A stretch of DNA of 59,208 nucleotides from an uncultured Lachnospiraceae bacterium (GTDB taxonomy: Bacteria > Bacillota > Clostridia > Lachnospirales > Lachnospiraceae), in assembly GCA_948470755.1 (NCBI GenBank), contig CAOKPU010000010.1, forward strand, positions 1-59,208. Direction: 5' to 3'. The translations under genes and the position numbers were made by a program. Below are positions 27,280-36,375 of this stretch, one piece after another. The first letter of the stretch is position 1. Each line of letters begins with the position of its first letter. Under the pieces are notes generated by a model. It was given only the letters and a program-made list of their open reading frames with translations. It did not search any database and had not been told where the DNA came from.

Positions 27280-28716
27280 ATGCGGAAAGTGTTTATCAAT
27301 AAACCTCAATTTGAATATGATATCCATTCCCTCATAAAGGCTTTTTATCCGGGGGAGGATGTGAAAGTCTTATGCATGAAAGGGCAGGATCCGGAAGCAA
27401 TTTTTATTGACTTTGAGGAAAACGGCGTAAGGATGCGGCTTGGAAAAGAGATGGAGGAGAGGGAGTCCTGGGTGCAGTATGACGCTGGGACAGGACGGAC
27501 GGAGATTAAGAATATTTTAAAACAATTGATTTATAAAGTTTTATCAAACCATCTGGATACAGAGCTGCCTTGGGGGACTTTGACGGGAATACGGCCTACG
27601 AAAATCCCTATGGGGATGCTGGAAGAGGGGTGGGCGGAAGAAGATATATTAAGGGAGATGAAACGGAATTATTATATCAGCGAAGAAAAAGGGAAGTTAT
27701 GCATTGATATTGCAAAAAGAGAGCGTGGAATCTTATCTTCCCTTCATTATAAAGACGGTTACAGCCTGTATATTGGGATTCCCTTTTGCCCTACCACCTG
27801 CTTGTATTGTTCGTTTACTTCCTATCCGATAGGAGCATGGAAAAAACGGGTAGGGGATTATCTGGATGCGTTGGAAAAGGAGATGGCATATATTGGGGAG
27901 GTATATAAGGGCAAGCTGTTGGATACGGTTTACATAGGGGGAGGCACTCCCACAACATTGGATCCCGAAGGATTGGACAGGCTTCTTGCCTTGGTTGGCA
28001 AATATTTTAATCTGGATTGCGTGCAGGAGTTTACCGTGGAGGCGGGACGGGCGGACAGCATAACAAAGCGGAAGCTGGAGGTGATGAAAAAATATCCCAT
28101 CACCCGGATTTCCGTCAATCCGCAGACAATGAAGGAAGAAACTTTAAAGATCATCGGAAGACGCCATTCGGTGGAACAGGTAAAGGAAGCTTTTGCCATG
28201 GCGCGGGGGGAAGGATTTGATAATATCAATATGGATATTATTTTAGGGCTTCCCGGCGAAACACAGGAAGATGTTGCCCATACAGTTAAGGAAATCGCAA
28301 AACTGAGCCCGGACAGCCTGACGGTGCATTCCCTTGCAATTAAGAGGGCGTCGGGGTTAAACCGGTGGATAGAGGAAAACGGCATATCGGCTCTGAATAA
28401 TACGGATGCAACAATGGAAATTGCGGCAGGCGCGGCTTTGGATATGGGGATGCAGCCGTATTATCTGTACCGGCAGAAAAATATGTCCGGTAATTTTGAA
28501 AATGTGGGTTATGCACGGCCGGGAAAGTATGGGATTTACAATATTTTGATTATGGAGGAGAAACAGACCATAGTCGCCTGCGGCGCCGGGAGCATATCGA
28601 AACGGGTATACCCTGACGGACGGATCGAGAGGTGCGAAAACGTCAAGGATGTGGATTCTTTCATAGAAAGGGTTGATGAAATGATTGAGCGGAAACGGAA
28701 ACTTCTTGGAGATTAA
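27280..28716 (+). CDS. hemZ: Coproporphyrinogen dehydrogenase HemZ-like radical SAM enzyme
   Basis: A 478-residue radical SAM protein of the HemN/HemZ family, proposed to decarboxylate coproporphyrinogen III without oxygen. The Fe-S cluster motif is C170-PTT-C174-LY-C177. GGGTPTTL binds SAM and NINMDIILGLPGET is the second conserved block. The ~150-residue N-terminal extension before the radical SAM core is characteristic of HemZ. GAAGGAG is 7 bases before ATG 27280. No other haem gene is nearby, so the true role could differ. Confidence 0.88.
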   Translation: MRKVFINKPQFEYDIHSLIKAFYPGEDVKVLCMKGQDPEAIFIDFEENGVRMRLGKEMEERESWVQYDAGTGRTEIKNILKQLIYKVLSNHLDTELPWGTLTGIRPTKIPMGMLEEGWAEEDILREMKRNYYISEEKGKLCIDIAKRERGILSSLHYKDGYSLYIGIPFCPTTCLYCSFTSYPIGAWKKRVGDYLDALEKEMAYIGEVYKGKLLDTVYIGGGTPTTLDPEGLDRLLALVGKYFNLDCVQEFTVEAGRADSITKRKLEVMKKYPITRISVNPQTMKEETLKIIGRRHSVEQVKEAFAMARGEGFDNINMDIILGLPGETQEDVAHTVKEIAKLSPDSLTVHSLAIKRASGLNRWIEENGISALNNTDATMEIAAGAALDMGMQPYYLYRQKNMSGNFENVGYARPGKYGIYNILIMEEKQTIVACGAGSISKRVYPDGRIERCENVKDVDSFIERVDEMIERKRKLLGD

Positions 28717-29119
28717 AAAGGGTTTTTGTTTGTAACAATGTCTGTCTTTATAAAGATTTTTTTTAAAATTTGATAGTATTGTGTTTCAGATGGTTGTATT
28801 TTTTATCGCAATATTCGGGGAGATAGCTTGGCTTGAAATCCAACATAGCCTGCTAAAAAAGAGACTTATCAAAAAAACATAGTATTTAAGGCTTGATATT
28901 TTTACTTAAGAAATGAACTCTACAACTTCCTGTTTGTCAACGTAACCACAATAGAATAATAGCGCAATATCAAAGCGTATAGAAAATCGATCTATGCGTT
29001 TTTTTGCGTCCCAAAGGAGGGTTATGAGCGATAACATTCAAGCTGCAACAGCCCTATTTTTGTTTTTAAAAATAGAAAAGCGGATCCCGAATAATCCGCT
29101 TTCCATGGTATAATAGGAT
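28717..29119. other. Gap without a recognisable gene, start of an accessory region
   Basis: About 400 A+T-rich bases after hemZ. I see no supported gene. Two features stand out: GGAGGGTTATG at 29016-29026, a ribosome binding site with a very short frame, and the hairpin AAGCGGAT/ATCCGCTT near 29078-29102 just before the IS fragment. It is probably eroded mobile DNA. Confidence 0.4.
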
Positions 29120-29278
29120 ATGTCGGGTAAATTAAAATACCATAAAATTTATACCGAACTTGGTGCAGTTTATCAACTGGTTCTTCCATTAAGTATGAAA
29201 GGCGTTGTACTTGAAGATGACTCCGTCAGACTGTTGGGCTACGAAGCGGAGGACTTAGATTACCCATGTTTCCGGTAG
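29120..29278 (+). pseudogene. N-terminal fragment of an IS transposase (IS1182-like)
   Basis: A 52-codon frame beginning at ATG 29120. Its residues YQLVLPLSMKGVVLEDDSVR and RLLGYEAEDLDY resemble the conserved N-terminus of IS1182-type transposases, where this segment precedes a several-hundred-residue protein. The frame ends after PCFR at TAG 29276, and no DDE domain follows. I assign it by memory of the family, so the exact IS family is uncertain. It marks an old insertion or deletion end. Confidence 0.45.
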
Positions 29279-29565
29279 CCTGTCAAAATCCTTGTCTTTT
29301 TATGAATTGTTTGAACAGCGCAGAGGCCAGGCAGAAATCCGGCGCGGAGAAACTGAAAGGGCATGACATCATGGCGCTGGAACGCTTTGACCCGGAGGTA
29401 AAGCACACGATTGTCTTTGACGTGTTTTCAGTGGATTCCCCTGTCGGCGATAAAGGGGATAAGATGTGCCTGTTCCTTACGGATGCCGGAAATCTCTGCT
29501 TCTGTTTTTTTTACTTGTTTTTCGATAAAGAAAAGAGTAAACGGAGAGCCAGTAGTGTCCGGTAG
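29266..29565 (+). pseudogene. Fragment resembling a small conjugative-element protein
   Basis: A 99-codon frame whose middle part (KGHDIMALERFDPEVKHTIV, then FDVFSVDSPVGDKGDKM and FLTDAG) looks like a small conserved accessory protein carried by integrative conjugative elements of gut Bacillota. The ends do not look natural: the start overlaps the IS fragment and the C-terminus turns into a Phe/Lys-rich tail. I read it as a broken remnant. Function unknown. Confidence 0.4.
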
Positions 29566-29625
29566 CTTCCATGCCTATTTCAAAGCAGGAAGGGTCGGAG
29601 GAATAGGAAATGGAGGCGCTTTTAC

Positions 29626-29721
29626 ATGGGGAATCCTAACCTCATACCGTATGAAACTATTGTCCGGGCGGCCGGCGGCGAGCCGGAAGCCGTGGAGGAA
29701 TGCTCATGTGCCATAAAGTAA
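29626..29721 (+). pseudogene. Truncated helix-turn-helix protein of ICE type
   Basis: A 31-codon frame from ATG 29626, with GGAGG about 9 bases upstream. NLIPYETIVRAAGGEPEAVE matches the start of the small sigma-like helix-turn-helix proteins found in Tn916-type elements, which normally continue for 60 or more residues. Here it stops after ECSCAIK. Probably the scar of a conjugative element. Confidence 0.45.
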
Positions 29722-29766
29722 CCCACAAAAATTTGATTGACAGCAAGCCGTTATTCCAAACTTTAC

Positions 29767-29803
29767 AAAAAGCAGAACAGACAATCATTTGTTCTGCTTT
29801 TTT
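29767..29803 (+). terminator. Intrinsic terminator before the GntR operon
   Basis: AAAAAGCAGAACA (29767-29779), ten-base loop, TGTTCTGCTTTTT (29790-29802), T-rich 3' side. The matching A tract makes it possibly bidirectional. Confidence 0.75.
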
Positions 29804-29807
29804 CTAA

Positions 29808-29856
29808 TTGACAGCCAACTCAATGTGTATTATACTGTATATGTAAGTATAATACA
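29808..29856 (+). promoter_or_regulatory. Promoter and operator of the GntR/ABC operon
   Basis: -35 TTGACA (29808-29813) and -10 TATACT (29831-29836) with 17-base spacing. An 11-bp perfect inverted repeat, TGTATTATACT (29826-29836) and AGTATAATACA (29846-29856), covers the -10 and start site. It is the likely autoregulatory site of the YtrA-type repressor encoded next. Confidence 0.75.
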
Positions 29857-30249
29857 GTGAAAGACGGTGAACATTTGGAGATTAGCGTAAGCAACAAGAC
29901 AAGTCGTCCTTTATATGAGCAAATTTCAACACAAGTCAAAGCACAGATTATGAGCGGTGAACTGAAGGCCGGGGAAGCGCTTCCCTCTATTCGTTCCCTT
30001 GCGAAATCATTGCAAATCAGCGTTTTAACAGTGCAAAAAGCATACGACTTTTTACAGGCAGACGGTTTTATTGAAACAACAGCAGGAAAAGGCTGCTATG
30101 TATCAGCGCAAAATCAAGACTTTTATCTGGAAGAACAGCAAAAGAAGATAGAGGGCTGTTTTAATGAGGCTATCGAAATAGCTCGTACAAGCGGGATATC
30201 ACTTGACAAACTAATTAACTTATTGACATTACTGTACGAGGAGGATTGA
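29857..30249 (+). CDS. GntR-family repressor, YtrA subfamily
   Basis: A 130-residue DNA-binding regulator. The winged-helix domain has the GntR pattern SRPLYEQISTQVKAQIMSG, GEALPSIRSLAKSLQIS and TVQKAYDFLQADGFI. The short C-terminal dimerisation segment without a ligand domain is typical of YtrA-type repressors that control adjacent ABC exporters. The GTG at 29857 directly abuts the operator with no ribosome binding site, so the start may be a downstream TTG (29875). It ends 2 bases before the ATPase ATG. Confidence 0.88.
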   Translation: MKDGEHLEISVSNKTSRPLYEQISTQVKAQIMSGELKAGEALPSIRSLAKSLQISVLTVQKAYDFLQADGFIETTAGKGCYVSAQNQDFYLEEQQKKIEGCFNEAIEIARTSGISLDKLINLLTLLYEED

Positions 30250-30251
30250 CA

Positions 30252-31103
30252 ATGGATAATGCTTTGACTATTTCAGGACTTACCAAAACTTATAAAGATT
30301 TTGTTTTAGATAATGTTTCATTTGCCGTTCCAAACGGCGCTATTGTCGGGCTGATTGGAGAAAACGGTGCAGGTAAAAGCACAACAATCAATGCAGTTTT
30401 AGGACTTATCCAAAAAGAAGCTGGTTATGTTTCGATTTTGGGAAATGAGGAAATAAACGGTGATACAAAAGAGCAAATAGGAGTGGTATTTGATGGGAGC
30501 AATTATCCAGAAATTCTTTCCCCAAAGAAAATCAACAGAGTGATGAAAAATATTTATTGTTCGTGGAACGAACAGACATATTTTAGACTATTAAAACAGT
30601 TTTCCCTGCCTGTTGACAAACAAATAAAACAATTTTCAAAGGGTATGAAAATGAAGCTGGCTATTTCAGTTGCTTTTTCTCATCATTCTAAGTTGTTGAT
30701 TTTGGACGAAGCCACCAGTGGCCTTGACCCCGTTATACGCGACGATATTTTAGACATGCTTTTAGATTTTGTGCAGAATGAAGAACACTCGATACTGGTA
30801 TCTTCACACATTACCAGTGACTTAGAAAAAATTGCCGACTATATTGTATTTATCCATGAGGGAAAAGTGGTTTTTTTTAAGCCTAAAGATGAATTGATGG
30901 AACAATACGGCATGATTAAGTGTGGCGCAGCACAATTTGACGCATTGGATCAGTCTGATATCGTCGTATATCGAAAAATGGATTATGAATGGCAGGTTTT
31001 GGTTTCTAACAGAGGAAAAATGCAAAAGAAATATCCGAAAGCAATGATTGTCCCGGCAACGATTGACGAAATTATACTACTCTATGTAAAGGGGGGAAAG
31101 TGA
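30252..31103 (+). CDS. ABC exporter ATPase
   Basis: A 283-residue ATPase of the ABC-2 exporter type. Walker A GENGAGKST is near residue 39, the signature is the variant QFSKGMKMK, Walker B is LLILDEATSGLDP and H-loop His is in VSSHI. The C-terminal ~70 residues are an accessory domain. GAGGAGG is 7 bases before ATG 30252. Stop and permease start overlap (TGATG). Together with the GntR repressor this resembles the Staphylococcus PmtRAB and Bacillus Ytr arrangements, so export of an antimicrobial or cell-envelope agent is plausible. Confidence 0.9.
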   Translation: MDNALTISGLTKTYKDFVLDNVSFAVPNGAIVGLIGENGAGKSTTINAVLGLIQKEAGYVSILGNEEINGDTKEQIGVVFDGSNYPEILSPKKINRVMKNIYCSWNEQTYFRLLKQFSLPVDKQIKQFSKGMKMKLAISVAFSHHSKLLILDEATSGLDPVIRDDILDMLLDFVQNEEHSILVSSHITSDLEKIADYIVFIHEGKVVFFKPKDELMEQYGMIKCGAAQFDALDQSDIVVYRKMDYEWQVLVSNRGKMQKKYPKAMIVPATIDEIILLYVKGGK

Positions 31104-31732
31104 TGAAAGGCATTTTGATCAAAGACCTTTATATTGCTAAAAGTAATATCCTTGTCACGATTGTCAGTTTAATTGTTTTGGGCTTTGGCTTGTCGTTTTT
31201 GCTTGAAATAAGCGCGCTTTTGGTATTAGCTCCGGTTGCTTCTACAACAGCGGTTTTTATTAGCATTACCAATGACGCAGCTTCAAAATGGAGTAAAAAT
31301 GTGATTACTATGCCAGTATCCCGAAGCCAAATTATCGGAGAGAAATTTATCTTTTATATCCTGCTTGCGGTATTGGGAATCATTGTTGCTCTTGTCCCTT
31401 GTATAGTCCTTGCATTTTTTGGCATAGATATAACATTTTACTCTTTGTGCCTGTATGGCTCTATTGGTATGAGCGCTACCTTATTGGCGGGCGGTATTAG
31501 TCTGCCTTGTGCATACCTGTTTGACCCGGAAAAATCACAAATTGTCTTTATGGTGTCGTTCATGGCTTCTACGGGAATCATTGCGGGGCTTGTACTTCTC
31601 GTAAATGTATTTATTCCTGTAAAAGATAATATCCTTTTGGTTTTTCATATCGTCCTTGCAATTTCAATTATGTGGTTCATTGTATCATACAGAATTGCGA
31701 CAAGAGTATATCAGAGACGGGATGTAACGTAA
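31103..31732 (+). CDS. ABC-2 type exporter permease
   Basis: A 209-residue membrane protein with about six hydrophobic segments and the N-terminal MKGILIKDLYIAKSNILV pattern of small ABC-2 permeases. The cytoplasmic segment around ITNDAASKWSKNVITMPVSR, followed by the region I-GEKF, is conserved in the PmtB/YtrC-like group. Its start overlaps the ATPase stop, so the two are translated together. It presumably dimerises to form the channel. Base composition is more A+T-rich than that of the flanking housekeeping genes. Confidence 0.85.
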   Translation: MKGILIKDLYIAKSNILVTIVSLIVLGFGLSFLLEISALLVLAPVASTTAVFISITNDAASKWSKNVITMPVSRSQIIGEKFIFYILLAVLGIIVALVPCIVLAFFGIDITFYSLCLYGSIGMSATLLAGGISLPCAYLFDPEKSQIVFMVSFMASTGIIAGLVLLVNVFIPVKDNILLVFHIVLAISIMWFIVSYRIATRVYQRRDVT

Positions 31733-31900
31733 TAGAAAATTAGCAAAGCCAGTCGAGCCAGTCAACGGTCAAGATGAACGGGCCATGATCTGCACTTCCA
31801 ATCGTTGATCCATGTGTCCAACTTTTGGGTTGCCGCTCCAAGCCCGCCTTTTTGCGGCTTGCGTCGCTTGAATGAATCCACCCATGAAAGGATGTCATAT

Positions 31901-32335
31901 ATGATCAGGGAAATCGTAAAAGATGATTTAGATGGTTTATTAAGACTTTATATGCAGTTGCATAATAATCCCATGCCGGAAAAGTCCGCTGAACTATTGC
32001 AGATCTGGGATGCTATTTTTCAGGATAAAGGCCATCATGTGATTGTTGCGGAAGAAAACGGAAAAATAGTATCTTCCTGTGTCTGTGTCATCATTCCAAA
32101 TCTGACTCACAATCAGCAGCCGTATGCTTTTATTGAAAATGTGATAACCGATGAAAAACACAGAAACAAAGGGCTGGCAACACAGTGCCTGGGGTATGCA
32201 AGAGAAATTGCTATAAAAGAAAATTGTTATAAAATGATGCTGCTTACAGGTTCTAAGAAGGGAAGTACATTGAATTTTTACAGAAAGGCTGGTTATAACA
32301 GTAATGACAAAACGGCATTTATTCAATGGATATAA
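31901..32335 (+). CDS. GNAT-family N-acetyltransferase
   Basis: A 144-residue acetyl-CoA-dependent transferase. The acetyl-CoA-binding motif is VITDEKHRNKGLATQCLGYA (R-x-x-G-x-A type), followed by the C-terminal MMLLTGSKKGSTLNFYRKAG block that closes the fold. AAAGGA lies 9 bases before ATG 31901; an ATG 9 bases earlier is less well placed. The end overlaps the M24 gene by 32 bases, suggesting coupled translation. Substrate unknown. Confidence 0.88.
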   Translation: MIREIVKDDLDGLLRLYMQLHNNPMPEKSAELLQIWDAIFQDKGHHVIVAEENGKIVSSCVCVIIPNLTHNQQPYAFIENVITDEKHRNKGLATQCLGYAREIAIKENCYKMMLLTGSKKGSTLNFYRKAGYNSNDKTAFIQWI

Positions 32336-33044
32336 TGTGGAAAAGGAAAAGATTGATTTGTATTTTGCAATACAGGACTTAAATCGGGAAACAATAAAGT
32401 ATGCTGCTGATAGGATCCAAGTTGGAATGAAACTTCCGGACATCAAAGCATTGTGTGAAGATTATCTGCTAAAAAATGGAGCGGATTCCTTTTGGTATTG
32501 GGATGTTGGAGCATTTATTTTTGCCGGGGATGAAACGACGGTTTCCGTATCAGGTAAAGATTACATAGTAACAGATAGGGCCATACAAGAGGACGATATT
32601 ATCACGATTGATTTAAGCCCCCAGAAGCATAATATTTGGGGGGATTATGCAAGGACGCTTGTATTTGAAAATGGCATATTATGTGATGAAACTGACAGGA
32701 TCAAAAATGACGAGTGGAGAAACGGTTTGCAGATGGAAGAATATCTGCATAAAACATTAATTGATGTGGCAGCGCCGGATATGACATTTGAGGGATTATA
32801 CCATTATATGAATGATTTGATTGCGAAAAAAGGATTTCTCAACTTAGATTTTCTTGGCAACCTGGGACATTCCATTGTAAAAAATAAAAATGACAGAATA
32901 TATATTGAAAAGGGAAACCGCAAAAGATTATCAGATGTCGAAATGTTTACTTTTGAACCGCATATCAGCGTTCCTGGTTCCAAATATGGATATAAGAGGG
33001 AAGATATCTATTATTTTAGCAATGGCAGCCTGTTGAAAATTTGA
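32304..33044 (+). CDS. M24-family metallopeptidase-like protein
   Basis: A 246-residue pita-bread-fold protein related to Xaa-Pro aminopeptidase and methionine aminopeptidase. All five metal ligands appear in order: Asp103 (TIDLS), Asp114 (WGDYART), His189 (LGHSI), Glu218 (FEPH) and Glu233 (KREDIYYF). It lacks the N-terminal creatinase-like domain of full prolidases. The start lies within the acetyltransferase gene. The 115-base gap after it contains no gene. Confidence 0.82.
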   Translation: MTKRHLFNGYNVEKEKIDLYFAIQDLNRETIKYAADRIQVGMKLPDIKALCEDYLLKNGADSFWYWDVGAFIFAGDETTVSVSGKDYIVTDRAIQEDDIITIDLSPQKHNIWGDYARTLVFENGILCDETDRIKNDEWRNGLQMEEYLHKTLIDVAAPDMTFEGLYHYMNDLIAKKGFLNLDFLGNLGHSIVKNKNDRIYIEKGNRKRLSDVEMFTFEPHISVPGSKYGYKREDIYYFSNGSLLKI

Positions 33045-33160
33045 ATTTGGCGATGATGGACATCGCAAAGAAATGGACAGGACACTGTCGGGGCTGGGGA
33101 CAGGTCCCACATATCTTATATCAGTTTTTATCGTTTACACAAAACTTGAAACGGTCTTTA

Positions 33161-34666
33161 TCATTTATGGGGGCCGCCGGAACGGTCAATGATTTCCTGC
33201 AATCTGTTTACTTCTTCTACGGCTACGGAAAGCAGGCTTGATATCTTAACGGTTCCCGCAACTGTCTTATCGGACATATTCTGTGTATTTTCAGCATTAG
33301 CGAGCAGTTCTTCGCTGAAAGCGCTGAGGCCTTCCACGCTTCTGCTTATTTCCCCATTGTCTTCTACGATTCGTTCCATATCGGAATGCTGGATTTCCAT
33401 ACTCCGGCTGACTTGGTCGATATCGCCCTTTATGCTGTCGAAAGTATCTTTTACTTTTTCTATAAGCCCCGTCTGTTTTTCATTTGTGTGAATAAGCCCG
33501 TCTACACTGTTGCCTGCGCGATCGGCTTGTTTTTGCAGTTCCAGGAAGATATTGGAAATGCTGTCTGTGGCTTCTTTTGTCTGTTCCGCCAGTTTTTTAA
33601 TCTCATCGGCTACCACCGCAAAGCCTTTGCCTGCTTCTCCGGCATGTGCTGCCTCAATGCTTGCATTTAGGGACAGCAATGTAGTCTGATCAGTTACTTC
33701 TTCAATCAGGCTGAGGATTTCTTTTGCTTCGGCGGTCCTTTTTATCAAGCCTGCCATGGCGCCATCCACTTCATGTCCGGCCTCTCTGCTTAGATGCGAT
33801 GTTTTTCCAAGTTCTCCCATGTAATGGTTCCCTTCTTCAGCCATCTTTCTTGTCCTTGCAAATTTATCCTGGACATCCTTGGCTGACTGTTGCGTTGCGG
33901 ACACCAGCCTGTTGATATTTTCCGTCATGCGCATTTGGCTTTGAATGGTTCCTGTCAGTTCATTGGTTCCCATGACGATATCGTTTACCGCCGTTTTGCT
34001 GCTTTTTCCCTGTTCCGCAATCAGTCTTGATTCGTCCGTGATGCCGGTAATATTTACGCTCAGATGGTTTACCGCACTTACCATCTTATTGAGGACTTCC
34101 GCCGCTTTTTCTTTTTCTTCCTCAATGACCCGTATTTTTTGGGAGGATATCTTATCGAGAGTCCTGGAAACCATATAAGAATATCCCACTACCATAAGGA
34201 TAACTGCTATTTCAATTTCGTAATTTACAATATCTTCTTTTGTAGCCCCTTTCATGATATTTATTGTAATAAAAACAAGGTTAGTGATAAGCGTCAGGAT
34301 TCCTGTTGCCGTTGCCAGTTTTTTATCCTGGTATAAAGAAAATATGACCAGCATGGGAATAATGTAGACAAAAGAAAGTATGCTCACACTTGTCCATAGG
34401 ACGAAAGCGTATAGTATTCCATATCCTACAGCCGCCACTGTCTTTACTGTCGGCGAGCTTTTGTCTTTCCGGTATATCAGGAAGGACAAAAGAAAGGGAA
34501 TGAAAAGCAATGCGGAAAATATCGCCACATAACCGGGAGTCCTGTTGCCTTTTAGCAATTCCACAAGATAGGCGGCAAATAGCACAGCCACTGTGATCCC
34601 GTAACCAATCAGCATTTTTCCGTTTATAAATCCCAGTTCTTCCAATGATTTCGTATATGTTTTCAT
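33161..34666 (-). CDS. Membrane chemoreceptor without a large ligand domain
   Basis: A 501-residue methyl-accepting protein. The first ~165 residues contain about six closely spaced hydrophobic segments with only short loops. The signalling domain follows, with tip [20 protein letters not shown] and [18 protein letters not shown]. It therefore probably senses a membrane-related cue or a small ligand within the bilayer region rather than through a periplasmic domain. No chemotaxis gene is adjacent. It closes the accessory region. Confidence 0.9.
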   Translation of the reverse strand: MKTYTKSLEELGFINGKMLIGYGITVAVLFAAYLVELLKGNRTPGYVAIFSALLFIPFLLSFLIYRKDKSSPTVKTVAAVGYGILYAFVLWTSVSILSFVYIIPMLVIFSLYQDKKLATATGILTLITNLVFITINIMKGATKEDIVNYEIEIAVILMVVGYSYMVSRTLDKISSQKIRVIEEEKEKAAEVLNKMVSAVNHLSVNITGITDESRLIAEQGKSSKTAVNDIVMGTNELTGTIQSQMRMTENINRLVSATQQSAKDVQDKFARTRKMAEEGNHYMGELGKTSHLSREAGHEVDGAMAGLIKRTAEAKEILSLIEEVTDQTTLLSLNASIEAAHAGEAGKGFAVVADEIKKLAEQTKEATDSISNIFLELQKQADRAGNSVDGLIHTNEKQTGLIEKVKDTFDSIKGDIDQVSRSMEIQHSDMERIVEDNGEISRSVEGLSAFSEELLANAENTQNMSDKTVAGTVKISSLLSVAVEEVNRLQEIIDRSGGPHK

Positions 34667-34760
34667 AACGATGTCCTGCTCCTCTTACGATTATTTTATT
34701 CCTGCGGGCAATGAGGAAAATAGCCATGCTTACATGGATATTTGACGAACGCCGCGGGGG

Positions 34761-34794
34761 TCCAATACCCCGTTGCTTGCAGCGGGGTATTGGA
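34761..34794. repeat. Isolated strong hairpin upstream of the chemoreceptor gene
   Basis: TCCAATACCCC (34761-34771) pairs with GGGGTATTGGA (34784-34794), with an additional inner G-C pair. It lies 95 bases upstream of the chemoreceptor start on the minus strand. No T run follows. The remainder of the 34667-35038 gap holds no gene and no T-box or other leader that I recognise. Confidence 0.5.
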
Positions 34795-35038
34795 TTGCGT
34801 CAATTATTATAACAAAGCGGAGGGCTTTGTTCAACTTACAATTGTACCTATAAATCTGCGAAGTGCGATAGCTTTTTTTCACAAGTGCTAAACCAGTTGG
34901 CTTCGCTGTTGCCTGAATATTACAAAAGTGCGCCAAGGGCGTTGAAAAACCTTTGCAAACGGTGTAAAATCGTTTGGAAAGCAAAATGGGGGATGATTGG
35001 TAATGAAGGAAAATCCTCTGAAAATAGGAGAGTAGATT

Positions 35039-36301
35039 ATGGCGCTTAGTAAAAAGCCGGTTACCGGTATGAGGGATATCATGCCTTCGGAGATGCAGCT
35101 TAGGGATTATGTGATAGGGGTGATCAAAGAAACTTATGGCAAGTTTGGATTTACTTCCATAGAAACCCCTTGTGTGGAGAATATTGCCAACCTGAGCAGC
35201 AAGCAGGGCGGGGAGAATGAAAAACTGATTTTTAAGATTTTAAAACGGGGCGAAAAGTTGAATCTGGAAAATGCCAGGGGGGAAGAAGATCTGGTGGATG
35301 GGGGATTAAGGTATGATCTGACAGTTCCGCTGGTGCGTTATTATTCCAACCATTCCAATGAACTTCCTTCCCCGTTTAAGGCATTGCAGATGGGAAATGT
35401 CTGGAGGGCGGACAGGCCCCAGAAGGGAAGATACCGTCAATTTATGCAGTGCGATATTGATATTCTGGGGGAACCGTCCAATCTGGCGGAAATTGAACTG
35501 ATCCTGGCTACCACAACGACATTGGGAAAACTGGGATTTAAAAATTTCCAAATACGGATAAATGACAGGCGGATCTTAAAGGCGATGGCGGCTTATAGCG
35601 GTTTTCCGGAAGAAGCTTATGATAATGTCTTTATTATTTTGGACAAGATGGATAAGATCGGGCTGGACGGGGTGGCGGCCGAATTGAAAGACAGCGGCTT
35701 TGAAGAAAGAAGCGTTGAAAAATATCTGGAACTTTTTAAAGGGCTGGAAAAGGCAGAGGACGGTTTGTCTTATCTGGCGCAAAAGCTTCAGGGGATATTG
35801 GAGGATGAGGTGAGCCAAAGCCTTGAGGAGATTACGGCCAGTGTGAAAGCGACAAAGGCTTCTGAGTTTGAGATTGTTTTTGACCCCGCTTTAGTCCGGG
35901 GGATGTCTTACTATACGGGAACGATTTTTGAGATAGCCATGACGGAATTCGGAGGAAGCTGCGGAGGCGGCGGGCGTTATGATGGGATGGTTGGGAAATT
36001 TACGGGCAAGGATGTGCCTGCCTGCGGTTTTTCCATTGGTTTTGAGAGGATTATCCTTATTATGATGGAGAATGGTTTCCGGATCCCGGGGGAGCATAGG
36101 AAAGTTGCTTATTTGGTGGAAAAAGGCATAGATACCGGACGGATGTGCGAAATTATTGCAAAGGCGCAGGAGGAAAGGGGAAATGGCGCGCAAGTATTGG
36201 TGGCGCGGATGAATAAAAATAAAAAATTCCAGAAAGAGCAGCTCAATGGAGATGGCTATATGGAATTCGTTGAGTTTTATAAGGATCCATTGAAGCAGTG
36301 A
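35039..36301 (+). CDS. hisS: Histidyl-tRNA synthetase
   Basis: A 420-residue class II synthetase charging tRNA-His. Motif 1 starts in GMRDIMPSEM and LRDYV. Motif 2 is VWRADRPQKGRYRQFMQCDID. The histidine-specific region is LVRGMSYYTGTIFEI, and motif 3 is CGFSIGFERII. A C-terminal anticodon-binding domain follows. Length is normal. GGAG lies about 9 bases before the ATG. It is followed by aspS after 74 bases, a conserved pairing in Bacillota. Confidence 0.97.
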   Translation: MALSKKPVTGMRDIMPSEMQLRDYVIGVIKETYGKFGFTSIETPCVENIANLSSKQGGENEKLIFKILKRGEKLNLENARGEEDLVDGGLRYDLTVPLVRYYSNHSNELPSPFKALQMGNVWRADRPQKGRYRQFMQCDIDILGEPSNLAEIELILATTTTLGKLGFKNFQIRINDRRILKAMAAYSGFPEEAYDNVFIILDKMDKIGLDGVAAELKDSGFEERSVEKYLELFKGLEKAEDGLSYLAQKLQGILEDEVSQSLEEITASVKATKASEFEIVFDPALVRGMSYYTGTIFEIAMTEFGGSCGGGGRYDGMVGKFTGKDVPACGFSIGFERIILIMMENGFRIPGEHRKVAYLVEKGIDTGRMCEIIAKAQEERGNGAQVLVARMNKNKKFQKEQLNGDGYMEFVEFYKDPLKQ

Positions 36302-36375
36302 AAAGGCAGATGAATACAGTAAGGACAGGAGAGATAATAATGCCGGAAAAGGCGGAATGAGAGGGAATGTTTGTT

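Noticed and set aside
33041-33241. 66-codon frame between the M24 and chemoreceptor genes
   Set aside because: No ribosome binding site; overlaps the chemoreceptor C-terminus on the other strand; contains only a small GGGGACAGGTCCC palindrome.
34800-35038. T-box leader expected before hisS
   Set aside because: I could find no T-box core sequence or terminator/antiterminator pair in the hisS upstream region.
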